The notes: generated by a model not told the origin, from the letters alone. Positions 38,219 to 50,905 are shown, counted from the first letter of the stretch. The stretch is 64,000 bases of DNA from Numida meleagris (GCF_002078875.1 NC_034409.1:10945399-11009398); one strand, 5' to 3'. Numbers and translations are program-made.

Positions 38219-38253
38219 GCAAAAAAATAAAAATAAAAATAAAATAAAAAATA
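38219..38253 (+). repeat. (AAAAT)n microsatellite
   Basis: Imperfect A-rich array with AAAAT/AAAATA units. Confidence 0.85.
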
Positions 38254-39865
38254 GACGCAGTGATAGCTGTTTGAGAGAGTCACAACCAAGGAAACAGAAA
38301 ATCATCTATGAGAAGTGGAAGTCCTTGACCTTGTTTGCAATTTCCAAGAAGCAAGGCACAGTACAAAAAGGGTATTCAAGTTATTGAGGAAATTTATTGT
38401 TAAAAAAGATTATTAAGCATTCCTGAAAAAATAGATGGATGTCAGCCATGGATGAATGCCTATGTATTCCAGCCATAGCCATGACTGTAGCCACTATAGC
38501 CAAGACTACATTACTCAGTCCTACTAAAATCCAGTTAAGTTTTAAAAAAATGGGGGAAGGGTGCATTCTGGTTTTGAGAAATGTGCAGTGGTGTGGTATA
38601 TCAGTAACAGCGAAGAGAGAGCAAAGTAGGACAAGTAGGTCATGGATTGCCAGTTGTCCATTGCTGCTGAGAAAGGGAAAGAGACCCATCTACCAGAATT
38701 ATTGTAGAAGTCCCCAAAAAACTCCAAGGAAAACCAAGTACAAGAGGGAGGTCCACTGTACTGGAATGAAATATGAATCTTCTGACCATTTCTGTGTACC
38801 AACTATTCTAGTCAGAAGTGTGTTTCTGTTTATTGGAGTTTGTTAATCAACACTGGGACACTTTATCTCCATGAACCCTTATACCCCTTTCTCATAATAT
38901 ACATTAATCTTAAATTCGAGAGTTTGAACCTGAAGGCCAGAAGTTGCAGAGCATTTGCATAGCCAAGAAAGAAGAGTCGTCTTTACATTTTTGAAGATAA
39001 TCGCTGACAAGCTGTGTAGCAGGAACAGGTTCTAGACAGGGACTCCACGGTACTAAATGTACCAAATAAAGCACAGTGGTTTGCAGTTTTTATAGAAACA
39101 CCTGGTAAGTTTCCCAACAGGAAACTCTCATCAGATTGGACTAATACCAATAAACATGTTATTAATTTAGAGCTTGGTAAGTTAGCTCACACAGCACTTT
39201 GCCATACCAGAAATTGATCGAAATAAACAAAAGATAGTTTGAGTACTTGCACACAGTCATTTCTGTCAGTACTGTTCTGAGAAACTAGATTCTCTTATTT
39301 TTTAACTGGGAAAGTTAGCAATTGCAGGTAAGGTACACAATAATATCAACTTGCTCCTAGAGATAATTGATGTAGCTACAGCAATGCAGGCAGTTACTTT
39401 GGAAAGCAGGTCTAGAAAAAAAAAAAAAAAAAGCCGTCCTGTTCCCCATCCCTTTCTTATCATACAGGAGCCTTGCAAAGATGATTTATCATTCTGTGGT
39501 GAGTGGACTGGCTCGAAGAACTGCAGGGAGGAGGAAGAGTAGTTCCTCCCATCTGGGCACCATCCTTATTTCCGTATCTCCAAGCAGCAGCAGAAACAGA
39601 CAGACCAGATTGACACGTTTTTCCACCAGCTGCCTCTTCCTTTCTTGTACAGAGATTTTCTCAGCTTCAGCCAACCTCCCCCACACCTCCCAGGTCTATT
39701 TCTTGGAGTAGTAAAATTCATTGTTTCCTTCAAGGCTTAAGCTGTCTCTATTGCATATATTCAAGGTGGAGAATTGCTGTATGGGGTGAGTCTAGGTTCT
39801 AGGATGTCACTGTGAGATAACCCTAAGGAAAATATTTGTGTCCCCAGAACAAAGATAATCATCCT

Positions 39866-40953
39866 TCTTATGAAACTTAGAAAGTGTGGGATAGATGAGT
39901 GGACGGTGAGGTGGACTGAGAACTGGCTGACTGGCAGAACTCAGAGGGTTGTGATCAGCGGCACAGATTCTGGTTGGAGGCCTGTAACTAGCGGTGTTCT
40001 CCAGGAGTCAGTGATGGATCTGGTCTTGTTCAACATCTTCATCGGTGACCTGGATGAGGAAGATACAGTCCACTCTCAGCAAATTTGCTGATGATACAAA
40101 GCTGGGAGGAGTGGTTGACACACTGAAAGGCTGTGCTACCATTCAATAAGACCAAGACAGACTGGAGAGTTGGGCAAGGAAGAATCTGATGAGATTTAAT
40201 AAGAGCAAGTGTAGTCTTGCATCTGGGGAGGAATAACCGCATGCATCAGTACAGGTTAGGGGATGACCTGCTAGAGAGGAGCTCTGAGAAGGACCTGGGT
40301 GTTCTGGTGGACAGCAGGTTGGCCATGAGCCAGCAGTGTGCCCTTGTGGCCAAGAAGGCTAATGGTATCCTGGGGTGCATTAAAAAGAGCATGGCCATAA
40401 GGTGCAGGGAGGTGATTCTCCCCCTGTACTCTGCCCTGGTGAGGACACATCTGGAGCACTGTGTCCACTTCTGGGCTCCTCAGTTCAAAAAAGACAGCAA
40501 TCTCCAAGAAGGAATTCAGTGGAGGGACACAAAGATGATTAAGGGCCTGGAGCATCTTCCATACAAGGAAAGGCTGAGTAACCTGGGTCTGCTCAGCCTG
40601 GGGAAAAGACTGGGAGGGGATCTGATTAATGTTTATAAATATCTAAAGGGAGGTGGAAGGCAAATGGATGAGGCCAGGCTCTTCTCAGTGGTGTGTAGTG
40701 ATAGAACAGGGAGCAATGGCCTAAAACTTGAACACAGGAAGTTCCATACAGCTATGCGGAAGAACTTCTTTACGGAAGGGGTGACAGAGCTCTGGAACAG
40801 GTTTCCCAGAGAGATTGTGGAGTCTCCTATGGAGATATTCAAGACCCATCTGGATGCCTAGCTGTGAGACCCAGTGTAGGATACCTGCTTTAGTGGGGGG
40901 GTTGGTCTCAATGATCTCTTGAGGTCCCTTCCAACCCCTGTCTGTGAATCTTG
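39866..40953 (+). mobile_element. CR1 LINE, ~1.1 kb, best preserved RT C-terminal half
   Basis: The first frame (39870-40091) gives [49 protein letters not shown]; the consensus PQGSVLGP block is damaged to LQESVMDL. A frameshift near 40066 separates it from [12 protein letters not shown] (~40076), where the FADD catalytic box is intact. A 214-codon open frame (40217-40861) then covers HLGRNN ... [20 protein letters not shown] ... [20 protein letters not shown] ... [19 protein letters not shown] ... IFKTHLDA. It ends at a TAG where other copies have the TAC (Tyr) of LDAYLC. 3' UTR to ~40953. Inactive through 5' truncation and these lesions. Confidence 0.95.
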
Positions 40954-41158
40954 TGTTTTGAAGTTTAAAATCAGTGTTCTTGCTATTATATCTAGCATGT
41001 AAAAGTGATGATGCAGCATAGTCTAACATGGGAGACAGTATAATATGCCCTTCTCTAAAATCTCAGCTCACATTGTCCCAGTCTGCCTAAGAATATGTTC
41101 AAACTTTCCATTTAGTTTCACATTTCTACTTGAAGACATAGCTTTTATGTTCTTTTCA

Positions 41159-41163
41159 ATATT
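41159..41163. repeat. Left target-site duplication of the solo LTR (ATATT)
   Basis: ATATT immediately precedes the TG of the LTR and is repeated exactly after its last base. The 5-bp length is what ERVL integrases are expected to leave. Confidence 0.85.
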
Positions 41164-41692
41164 TGTCAACGGTTTACGGGCGTTAGGCCCGATTCCGTGA
41201 CAAAGGGGACGGGGGACCCAAGGGCCCACATCCCGGGAAAAGGGGAAAGGGGAAAAGGGTAGGGAGATGGCCCTGAGAGCAAAGAACAGCGGCAACAATC
41301 TGAGGAGAAACAAACTAATTTACTAAATAAAATATCGGAATGCAAAACAACACACTATAATACAATATAATTACAATTTAAGATGATAAATCCAATACAG
41401 AGAGAGAGAATGTCCCAAAATCAAGGTAGGCCTTACTCTACTACCAACGATAAGACGGCTGGAGAGCGAGGTGCTGCCAAGACGAGAGACGGAGGAAAAA
41501 GGGACGAGGTCTCGTGATCTGCAAGTTTTTATACTGTGAGCTTCTATCTTTTCCCTCCGGCTGGAAAATGGTAACAAAGGAGCAAAGTACCGTGGGGACT
41601 GTAGTAGTCCTTCTCTTCTGAGAACTAGGTATGTCCACTACATGATGTTATGATGTGGAATACCAATAACCAAAAATCACAAAACCATGACA
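41164..41692 (-). mobile_element. Solo LTR of an ERVL-type endogenous retrovirus
   Basis: A 529-bp element with 5-bp inverted ends (TGTCA ... TGACA) is flanked by the identical 5-bp duplication ATATT (41159-41163 and 41693-41697). Read on the minus strand it begins TGTCATGGTTTTGTGATTTT, TGGTTATTGGTATTCCACAT, a start I recognise from avian ERVL LTRs, and has TATAAAAA at 41525-41532 in the right place for a U3 promoter. No internal retroviral sequence flanks it, so it arose by LTR-LTR recombination. Clean ends suggest it is fairly young. Confidence 0.88.
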
Positions 41693-41697
41693 ATATT
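41693..41697. repeat. Right target-site duplication of the solo LTR (ATATT)
   Basis: ATATT directly follows ...CCATGACA, matching the left copy and fixing the LTR boundaries to the base. Confidence 0.85.
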
Positions 41698-43048
41698 GCT
41701 TCTAAAACTTACCCTAACCATCAACTTTATTTGTAAATGTATTTAATACAGATGTTCTTGTGTGCCTGTTTTCAGTACTTCTCCTAACATGTGAAACAAT
41801 TAGGCTTGGGGATTTTAGAACTGCCTTTTCAGACTACATACTGAAATTGCTTATCCATTCTATTCTTTCTTTGTGTATTTTTAGTTTAACAGTATTTTTA
41901 TTTTGTAGCAATGAATATTTAACTTTTTCCTTTGAAGTGTTAGTAAGCTTCAGACTGCTCTGTTTTGAAGTCTGGTAAAACATTCTGATTTCAGCTGTCA
42001 AAAAAATCCTTTTTTTGTTTTTGACATCAGACATCCTTGGTTTTAACCTTCACTGCACTGGAGAGACAGAGATCCATCAACTTAAAAAAGGCCAAAAATT
42101 GTGAACACTGAACTAAAGCCCCAGAGGCAAATTGGGTGAAGGAGAATGTTTTGCAGCCTCCAGAGAGGAAGAGGGAGAGAGTTTTTATCAGTTTGGGGTT
42201 GGGGGAAGGGTGGTGACTGTGGCTTGAAGTATGGATGTAGTTGTACATACTCTTCATATCATTAGACTGTAAACTCTGTGATGTAAACTCAGGAGGACCT
42301 ACACAATGCATCCTCCCAAGAATTTACTAGTAAATAAACTTTATCTTCATCATTGTCCCTGACAGGGAGAGGCCCCATGCTGAGTTCATCTAAGCAAGCC
42401 ACCAAGGAGGATGTGGAGAGCCCAAAACCAAGATGATGATAGCATCTTAAATGCTACTGCTGCTGCTGCATTGGAGATCTCTAGTGGAATACATGCTGCA
42501 AAACAGCCTCCTAACTTCCCTCAGTTTCCAGAACACAATTACATTCTGGTATTCTCAAGCTGTGACTAACCACCAGGGCTAAGACTATAATTTTACATTG
42601 TGCTCTTAAGAGATAGAAGTAGAGGAAAAGAGGCAGTACGCCAAACAACAACAACAACAAAGGTGACATGCATTTTGACTGCATGTATACACTTAGGAAG
42701 AAACAAGATAACAAAAGATTCCTGCTTATCCAATCCTTTGTGGAGGCAAAAAAACCTGTCAGAGTCAATGACATCTAATTCTAAATACCTTGTAATGTTT
42801 CAATTGTCTAACAATAGACACCAAAATATTAGGCTTGCTTGTCATTCTGAGAAGATAAGTGATGTACAGGAAAGTTGGCATGTCTCACAGCATCCTCTTT
42901 TACAAAGTTTATTATGCTTTTGACCTAACTCCAGTGAAGCCCTTAACATTGTAAGGCAGCAGAGAAATAAGGTGCAAAGACAGCTAGGCTTCAGCTATGT
43001 TAGCAGATAGGCAAGTTGGATGGCCAGCGTGTAATTTAATTTTACTTA
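41698..43048. other. Unresolved intergenic sequence
   Basis: 42040-42370 is a mixed-composition block ending AATAAACTTTATC ... GTCCCTGACAG, which could be the tail of an old LTR, but no start or duplication was found. The rest is unremarkable. Confidence 0.5.
42644..42660 (+). repeat. (CAA)n microsatellite
   Basis: Five CAA units in a short array. Confidence 0.75.
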
Positions 43049-44255
43049 TCATAGAATCATAGAATGACTTGGGTTGGAAGGGACCTCAAAGATCATCAGG
43101 TTCCAACCTTCCTGCTACAAGCAGTGCTGCCAGCTGCTAGATCAAGTGCTAGATCACATACTAGATCAGATTGCCCAGGGCCCACCGAACCTGGCCTTAA
43201 ACATCTCCAAGGATGGGGCATCCACAACCTGTTCCAGCACCTCACTGCTCTCTCAGTAAAAAACCTCCCCCTGACATCTAATCTAAATCTCCCTTCCTTT
43301 AGTTTAAAACCATTCCCCTTTGTCCTATCACTATCTACCCAAGTATAAAGTTGACTTCCCTCATGTTCATAAGCTTCCTTTAAACACTGGAAGGCTGCAA
43401 TGAGGGCTCCCTGCAGCCTTCTCTTTTCCAGTCTGAACAAGCCCCATTCCTTCATCCTGTCTTCATAGGAGAGGTGCTCCAGCCCTTGGCTCATCCTCGT
43501 GGCCCCCCTCTGGACCCTCTCCAAAAGCTCCACATCATTCCTATGTTGGCAATCCCAGACTTGGACACAGTACTCCATCTGGGGGCTCATGAGAGCAGAA
43601 TAGAGAGGGACAATCACACCCCTCACCCTTCTGGCCACTCCTCTTCTGATGCAGCCCAGAATAATATTGGCCTTCCAGGCTGCAAGCGCACACTACTGGC
43701 TCATGTTAAGTTTTTCATTAGCCAGAACCTCGAAGTCCTCCTTAGCAGGGCTACTATCAAGGAGTTCTTCTCCCAGTTGTATACATATCTGGGATTACTT
43801 TGACACAAGTGCAAAACTTTGCGCTTTGCTTTGTTGAATTTCATTAGGTTCACAAGGGCCCACCTTTTAAGTTTATCAAGGTCCTTCTGGGTGGCATCCC
43901 TTCCTTCTGCTGTATTCAACTGCACCACTCAGCTTGGTGTCATCAGCAGACTTGCTGAGAGTACACTCAATCCCATCATCTATGTCATTGATAAAGATGT
44001 TAAAGAGTACCAGACCCAAGACGGACCCCTGGGGGACACTGCTCTTTACCGGCTTCCACCTGGACGTGGAGCCATTGACCACAGCCCTCTGGATGTGACC
44101 TTCCAACCAATTCCTTATCCACTAAACTTTCCACCCTTAAAATCCATATCTCTCCAATTTAGAGATAAGGATGTGGTGGAGGACCATGTCAAAGGCCTTG
44201 CAGAAGTCCAGGTAGATTATATCATTTGCCTTCCCTTTGTCCACATAAACAGGGC
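43049..44255 (-). mobile_element. CR1 LINE, ~1.2 kb, longest minus-strand copy
   Basis: The inverted 3' tail (TCATAGAATCATAGAATGAC, TTGGGTTGGAAGGGACC) opens the element at 43049. The minus strand gives a 180-codon frame (43096-43638: VRGVIVPLYSALMSPQMEYC, NDVELLERVQRGATRM, FRLEKRRLQGALIAAFQCLK). Shifted frames carry LINMKFN-like, NPRYVYNWEKNSL and, at 43876-44106, [41 protein letters not shown]. The catalytic box reads SADD instead of FADD. The 5' end near 44255 lies just before the LDFCKAFD block. At least two frameshifts. Confidence 0.95.
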
Positions 44256-46666
44256 TTCTGAGGGAGCCAAAACTCATTCTCCATCTTCTTTCCTTTCTCA
44301 CCGCTGTTTGGCCACAACAGAGGCTCTGAGATAGAACTACTGGCTGTCTAGAAGAATTACGTCCCTTATTTTAGGTTCAGTCCAGTTCTTGCTTGGCCTT
44401 GAATTGCTTCACTTCCTGGATGTCATGTCATTAAATTAGGGGACAAAATACATAGGAAAGGAGACAATACATAAAACAACAAGGTGTTATGTGCAATTAT
44501 CGTACATCCGTATGCTTGTGAAGAAACAAGACAACAAAATGTTCTCGTTCATGAGACAAGCATGCAAAGCTGGGTAGAGGATACATACAACCATATGCTT
44601 TGTAAGTTGTGTCAACAGAATTTCTGGTTGCTTTTTTAAAGCAAAACATGTAATTATACGTTTGAGTAGGTTGCTAATCAATTAGATGTCGTCAGTGTAA
44701 GGAGCCAGCTTCTGTTTTCTGTGAGCCATTAGAGGCCCAACTATTCATCACAAATGACTATGTGCCTGGTGCTACCATTGAACTTAAAGGCACTGAGTGG
44801 ATATTGGGTCTTTTGTTGTTTAAAGCTGAGCAGAAATATCGTATGAAACAGTGCATAAGGGACAAAGCCATTGCTGCACTGTGGTTATCTTTGCTTACTC
44901 TCTTCATAACGTGAGACAAGGAATTTCCCTGAATTCCTGTTTGAACAGTTTCATTCTTACATTACTCACTCTCCGGGTCTGTATACATTGTCATCAATTA
45001 ATTAAATAATTGGAGAACAGAGGGAGGGAAGACAGAGAGTTATGAGTAAATTTTCATACAATAGAAGGAGGTTTCAGCCCACTACCTGTGTTTCATATCA
45101 CTGCCTACACAATGTTCTATTTTTTTATTAAAGGCTTAACAAGAGAAGGAAAGCAGACAGAAATAAGCTAATAAATTCCCTTACCTTAATAACTGGTTTA
45201 AAGTCTCAGAGACAACCTTAAAAAGTAAAACAATGCAGGAATTTCTGAAGCAAAGTTCCATTCGCAGATAATAAGGCTCACCCAAATTCATTTGTTCCTA
45301 TGGTGAAAAACATAGAATAATATTAAGATTGCCTAATTTGGTGCCATTGATAAACATGAGGAGCAGTTAAGAAGGCTGAGCTGAATAAAGAGAATCGTAA
45401 TATTTGCTCTTCAGCATGATGTTACCCTGAACACAGCAACATTCAGATTAAATTTATATTTTGTATCATAAAGTCTTTCCAATTATCAGAGCAGTCACTA
45501 AAGTTATCTCCTAATTCTCATTAAAAACCAAACTTGAAAAGGAGATCTAAAAAGATGGGGCAAAGTCCTTCTGCTGTTTTTACCAGTTGGCTCATGCTAG
45601 ATAAAAAAGATAAAAAGATAACAGACATTTATCTTCTTGAGTGCCTGTTTATTACCAAGTACAATACTGGCTTACAGAGCCATCTTACTTTATGATCACT
45701 TTCCTGTTCTGTGCTCCTGGTAGAGGAGTCTAAGCAAAATTTCATGCTCATGCCTCTATTTAGCATCTCTTTGGAAAACTCAGCACTTCTAAGGGAGGTG
45801 ACAACCTCATGCTGTATCAGGAATCTCAGTGCCTAATTTCAGCACTAGGCAAGGCAAGCCCTCCTTGTGCCCTAGAGTGGCTAATTTAAGTGGTCAGAGC
45901 CTGCCTTTTGAATCTGGTTTAGATCAACAACAACATACTGAGGTAACGAGGCACTTCTCCATTATTCTCGATGAATTACACACACAATTTTATGTTTCCT
46001 TCATACTTCTTTTGTTCACATTGGACTCCCCTTTGAACCCTGTTGAAAGCAATTCATGACCACGTAATTTGAGGCTGTAGGAAAAATCTTAAGCCTAAAA
46101 AATGTTTTCTGAAATCTTTGTTACTTTCTTTAAAGCGGACATCTATGTTTTGATCTGACACACATCATTAAGGCATGACGTACAATATTTCAGGAAGGGA
46201 GGGGAAAGTTTTGCTAAAAGCCAAAAAGACTATCTGAGGAACAAGAGGTAACTGAGCAAGCTAAGTATACATAATGGCACAGTAGGATCGCATGAATGAG
46301 GAGATAAACCATGTTGTTCAAACAGAAGATCTTTAGATTTGTTTTTAGGTACCTTATTCTATAGGCAAGTAATAGAAATGCAGTAGTACATAGGATATCA
46401 AAAGGATCCCATTCTTTCTCTCTAGGTTAAATGTGTCTGGATATAGTATGCTATCACAGTTCCTGGTAGAAATTCATCCAACTTGTTGGGGTTTCCATAA
46501 TGTTCATATCTACCACTGCAGTTATTTTTTTCAGAAGACCAAACAGAAACTTCCTCGATATAATTTATGACCATCCTTTATTTTCTGACAGTATTGGTTT
46601 TACACTCCCACACCTCATTTTCTTTTTACTAGATTTTCTGAACTAGGAAAGAAATCTGTTCGGGGG

Positions 46667-46693
46667 TTTTGTTTGTTTGTTTGTTTGTTTTTG
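46667..46693 (+). repeat. (TTTG)n microsatellite
   Basis: GTTT units repeated five times; a similar array lies at 47575-47606. Confidence 0.85.
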
Positions 46694-47574
46694 TAACTGT
46701 GACCATTATGTATGTTCATTTTTTTCCTTAATGCTTAATATAACATTTTTTTTCTTTTTTAATTAAACACTGTAACCCTTCTGTATCATGGAACACTACA
46801 TCTAATCTTTCAAAACTATTACAAGTAGCAATTTTCATGATCATACTTCAGATTGTATGTATTACCTAAGACAAAAACATTAGAATAATTTCAAAATATC
46901 AGATAAAAAGATAAATGTATTTATTGTAAATACTGAGGTGGATTTCTATATACTTGTTATATTTACTTGGTGTTTACTTATGAAGTGGTAAGATGAATGT
47001 ATACAACTTTTTTTGGCTAGAATGTCCCTTGCATTTTCAATCATAAAATGTATAATAACGAGAAAGAAGGCTATTTCTCCACTTTTGCATCCAGAAGGAG
47101 CTTCTGTACCTGGCTCTAACAGGCTTTTCTAAGGAGACCACGGAACTAAGCACTGTCTCATACAAATTCTCCTCTTGTATTTCAGCAGTGTAATGCCATC
47201 TCCATGAAGAACTCTCCTTGACTATGTTGACTTGGATTTTACAGTTCCTTTCAGGTATGTCAGTTATGACATATCTTCTGTCTAAGACAGGCATCTTATT
47301 TAGAATACATCTCTATGTCCTCTTCCCTCTCCTTCTCTTAGTACATATGGAGAACTGAGTATATATGGAGAATTTTCCTACCCCCCGAGTTTTGCCTCTA
47401 TTTTTTTCCCATCTAATTTCAATACATGCCCATAATGATTCAGAACTTGGCCTGCAGTAAAACAGATGTTTTTCTATAGTATAACATCTATGCAGTCAGA
47501 CACAAAATAGGCAATTTTGTTTGCCTATGAATTTTATATATAGTTCCTTAGCTGCTAGACAAAACAGTTCAGCT

Positions 47575-47606
47575 TTGTTTTTGTTGTTTTGTTTGTTTGT
47601 TTGTAA
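47575..47606 (+). repeat. (TTTG)n microsatellite
   Basis: Array of TTTG/TTG units, followed by a T-rich stretch to 47640. Confidence 0.8.
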
Positions 47607-50559
47607 GGTTGATTTTTATTTATTTATTATTTTTTTATTTTGAAAACTCTGACTTTTGAACTAACATTTTAACACTCAGCCCACTGGCCAATGAAGCAGG
47701 TAGGAATTAATTCAGAGGTGGATTTCACTCATAGCTGTTAATTAGATTAAACCTCTGACATAAAAATATCCTTTCAAAAGTGAGACTTAGATGGATGGTT
47801 GAACTATCCAATTAATCTTCTAAAGTGAAATTAAATGTGTTGTCTATGTAGACTAGAAAAAGACACACACAAAAGAGCACTTGTCAGAACAAAGATGCAT
47901 GTAGTTATTTCCATAGGGGCTGTACCTGTCTTCCGTTGTTTTTGTTCATTATTTCCTCATTTTATGATCATAGATCAACCACTGATTTTTTTTAATGAAA
48001 TATGTTTTTATTATTATTATCTTCCATCTTATCACTCCCATTCTTTATTGAAAATTATTACTAGTTTTGGACATTTTCCAAATTTTTTGTCAGTTCTGGA
48101 ATCTTTATTGGACCTTTCATGAGATCATCATGTTCTTTTTGGCCAGCAGGCAAGTAGGCCATGAAGCTTATCAGGATCTCTCTGATTGCTGCTGATGTCT
48201 CTGACAGCCTGAGTGATTGCCACTAATCGCTGCAACCCACCACTAGTAATGAGTGAAAAGTATTCACTCACTGGAGTCTGACAAGGTTCCTAACATCAAA
48301 TTCTTTACACAGTGTTTTCCTAAAATGAGAATATGACCTTTGGAGCTCTTGGAGTCTCTCTGGCCATTGATGACATCATTATTTGTTTAATTACTCTGAG
48401 AAAATCAGTTCATCCTTAGCTTATGCGGTAAACAAATCTTCATCTTTCATGAGAGAAGGACACTATCAAAATTCTCCCTGGAGAAATGCTGAATTTAGAG
48501 CAGTGAAAAAATAAAACAACTGGAAGTTTCTGATACAAAATATGCACTCCTGCTGAGAACCATGTACTGAAGAACCTTTGTGAGAATGACTGTCAGAGCA
48601 CTGAAGGTGAGGATAAAGAAGATTTTACCATTCATGCTGATAATTTTCAGCAGTAAAAGATGAGGCCTCTATACTACTGCATATGTGAGCAGAAACTGAA
48701 CTCTGAAGTGCCTATTATTTTTCACTGCCTATGAAAGGATAGAAAATGATTCATTCAGATGTAGACTGAACTAATGTCAACTGATACCAGGCAGACATTT
48801 GAAACTTCTGAAGGGGGGAGATACATGCAATGGAAATAACAATCTTCCCTTTCCTAAGAAGGAGATATTGTCTGTGTTTAATCAGCATGAATGTAGATTC
48901 CTTTGATCAAGCACTGTTTATACTAAAGCACAAAGTATGTTTAACTTTTAATCAAAACAGCATCCTGGCCATTCTTAGCCATTAATATTATATGATTAAT
49001 CAAGGACAGTTGTTCTCCTTGGAAGGGATACCGGGAAGTTGGCAAGAGAAGAACTGTCCAGCTTTGGTGACCATCTATGGGTAAGAGGAGTAAGGGGAAC
49101 ACTATCCAAATGACAACCAACAGTCAAGCAAGACCCCCATACAACTCCATGCAAGCACAGACAGCTGGGGAAAGTAACCAAAAGGGGATGGAGTATCATA
49201 CTTGCTTATCTTTTTTGAATATGTAGGTGGCAGGTGTTTCTTCTGTATTAGATAGGCAAAGTATATGTGAATTTAATTTATAAATACAGTGAAGAAACTT
49301 GCACTATTGAGCTTGATTGGTGGAAACTTTCACCAGCATCCAGGACTAAATAAAAAGCACTATCTGTCCTGATCATGTGGGAACTAGCTCATTGCTCACC
49401 AGATAATGAAACCACTTCACAGACAACAAAAAATATGTTAGAATATTTTAACAGCAATGGTAGCAAGTGGTTTTATTTAGCATTCATTATTCTAATGAAT
49501 TATCTGTAAAAAACACATAACACTGAAGTAAAATAAATTCTTACTGAATACCTCTACACAAATGTGCTCTTTTAAAACAACAGAAAATAATCTACAAACA
49601 TTTTGTTTTCACAGATTCAAAATTGTGCAAATGGGATGTTCAAAATAGCATCTTGGACTATCAGATTGTGATAAAGCAGAAGGATCTTCCAGTCCTTTCT
49701 TGCACAGTGTCACATAAACAGAAATGTCCCTGGAGAATGTGACAACCATTCCCAAAGCTCACACATGTCAGAGAAATATCCTCTTCTGTCTTTGGGTATG
49801 TCTCTTGAGAGTCTTTTAAAAGTTGCATCTCTTCCTCCTGCTTTTACTGTTCTCTCACAACTAATTACATTTCTAACTTCGGCCACTGTGACTTCTCTAA
49901 TATACCAAAAGAAAAAAAAAGAAGGAAAAAGATAGAGCTGCCTACACTTTAGGTCTCTATTCACAATGATGCAGCATCTGATTGTTATTTGGTGTTCTCC
50001 CAAAAACTCTCTTCAGCCTAAGCTCATGAAAGCGAGAAGACATTTTCACCATTTTTCTTTACTACATGGGATCATATATTCGAGGAGGATGCCAAGTAAG
50101 TGGCTAATCAGAAACCTGAGCAAAAGAAATGCTAGGTGGAGATATGGATACAATCAAAGAGCAGAAGAAAATAAATAATTTCAACAGAGTAGCTGGGAGT
50201 AAAGACAGACCAGCAAGCTCATGATTGCTTGTTTGTATCTGAAGGCAGCACTTACTTTTCCAGGTGTTAACTTCTAGCATATCCTACAAATTACGGCATC
50301 TTATTGGTATGAAACTGGTAGGCAAATTGTGTGAAAGGGAAATTGACTGGTGGAGCTGTCATCCCTTCAAGAGAGGCACTGGGAGGACACTCAGCAAGTA
50401 GCAGCGGATCCTCTACCATCTTGCCATCAGGCAGAAGGAGGGAACCTAAGAGACAGGGAATATTAGAAATAGATCCCTGTTTGGGGTGGCAAGTGAACCC
50501 CCTCACACTTTATCTCACCTTCCCATGTGCCCTCACATAATAGGTGTGAGGCTCTGGGA

Positions 50560-50905
50560 CCTGAAGGACAAGTAATTGAGGATGTTGAAGAAAGTCCATG
50601 CGGACGGTCCATGGTGAAGGTGTGCTGGCTGTCTCGGATCACCTCCATGTCTTGCATATGCCTTAACATAGATTCCAGGAGGATCTATTCCATGATCTTC
50701 CCAGGCACAGAGGTGAAGCTCACTGGTCTGTAGCTTCCCAGGTCTTCCTTTCTATCCTTCTTAGAAATGGAAGTGATGTTTCCCTCTTTCCAGTCACCAG
50801 AGAATTTGTCTGACAGCCATGAATTTTCAAATACAATGGACAGTGGCTTGGCAACCACATCAGGCAGTCTCCGTCTGGGAGGATAGAGGAAAAAACTCCC
50901 TGTGC
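50560..50905 (-). mobile_element. CR1 LINE, RT fingers/palm fragment without 3' end
   Basis: The minus strand reads [20 protein letters not shown], then (with a frame change) [33 protein letters not shown] and a stop where the consensus has a residue, followed by ILLESMLRHMQDMEVIRDSQ. These are the N-terminal RT blocks of CR1. The rest of RT and the 3' UTR that should follow toward lower coordinates are missing, so this is an internal remnant, not a 5'-truncated insertion. Confidence 0.85.

Larger units (their letters stand above)
36936..39865. other. Unresolved intergenic sequence with hairpin and A-rich array
   Basis: Contains the 37619 inverted repeat and the AAAAT array. Overlapping open frames on both strands at 38381-38846 match no protein I recognise. 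On the minus strand a short GYSGYSHGYGWNT run before a stop, and an AATAAA 3' of it, give a faint keratin-like look that I do not consider enough to call a pseudogene. Confidence 0.5.
44256..50559. other. Unresolved intergenic sequence
   Basis: 6.3 kb with two TTTG arrays. A minus-strand 85-codon frame (47037-47294) has fairly even amino-acid use (PVLDRRYVITDIPERNCKIQ) but no family match and no proof of splicing. 50330-50540 may be repeat-derived. Confidence 0.5.

Noticed and set aside
43474..44334. Plus-strand frames of 109 and 171 codons
   Set aside because: Antisense to the minus-strand CR1 at 43-44.3 kb.
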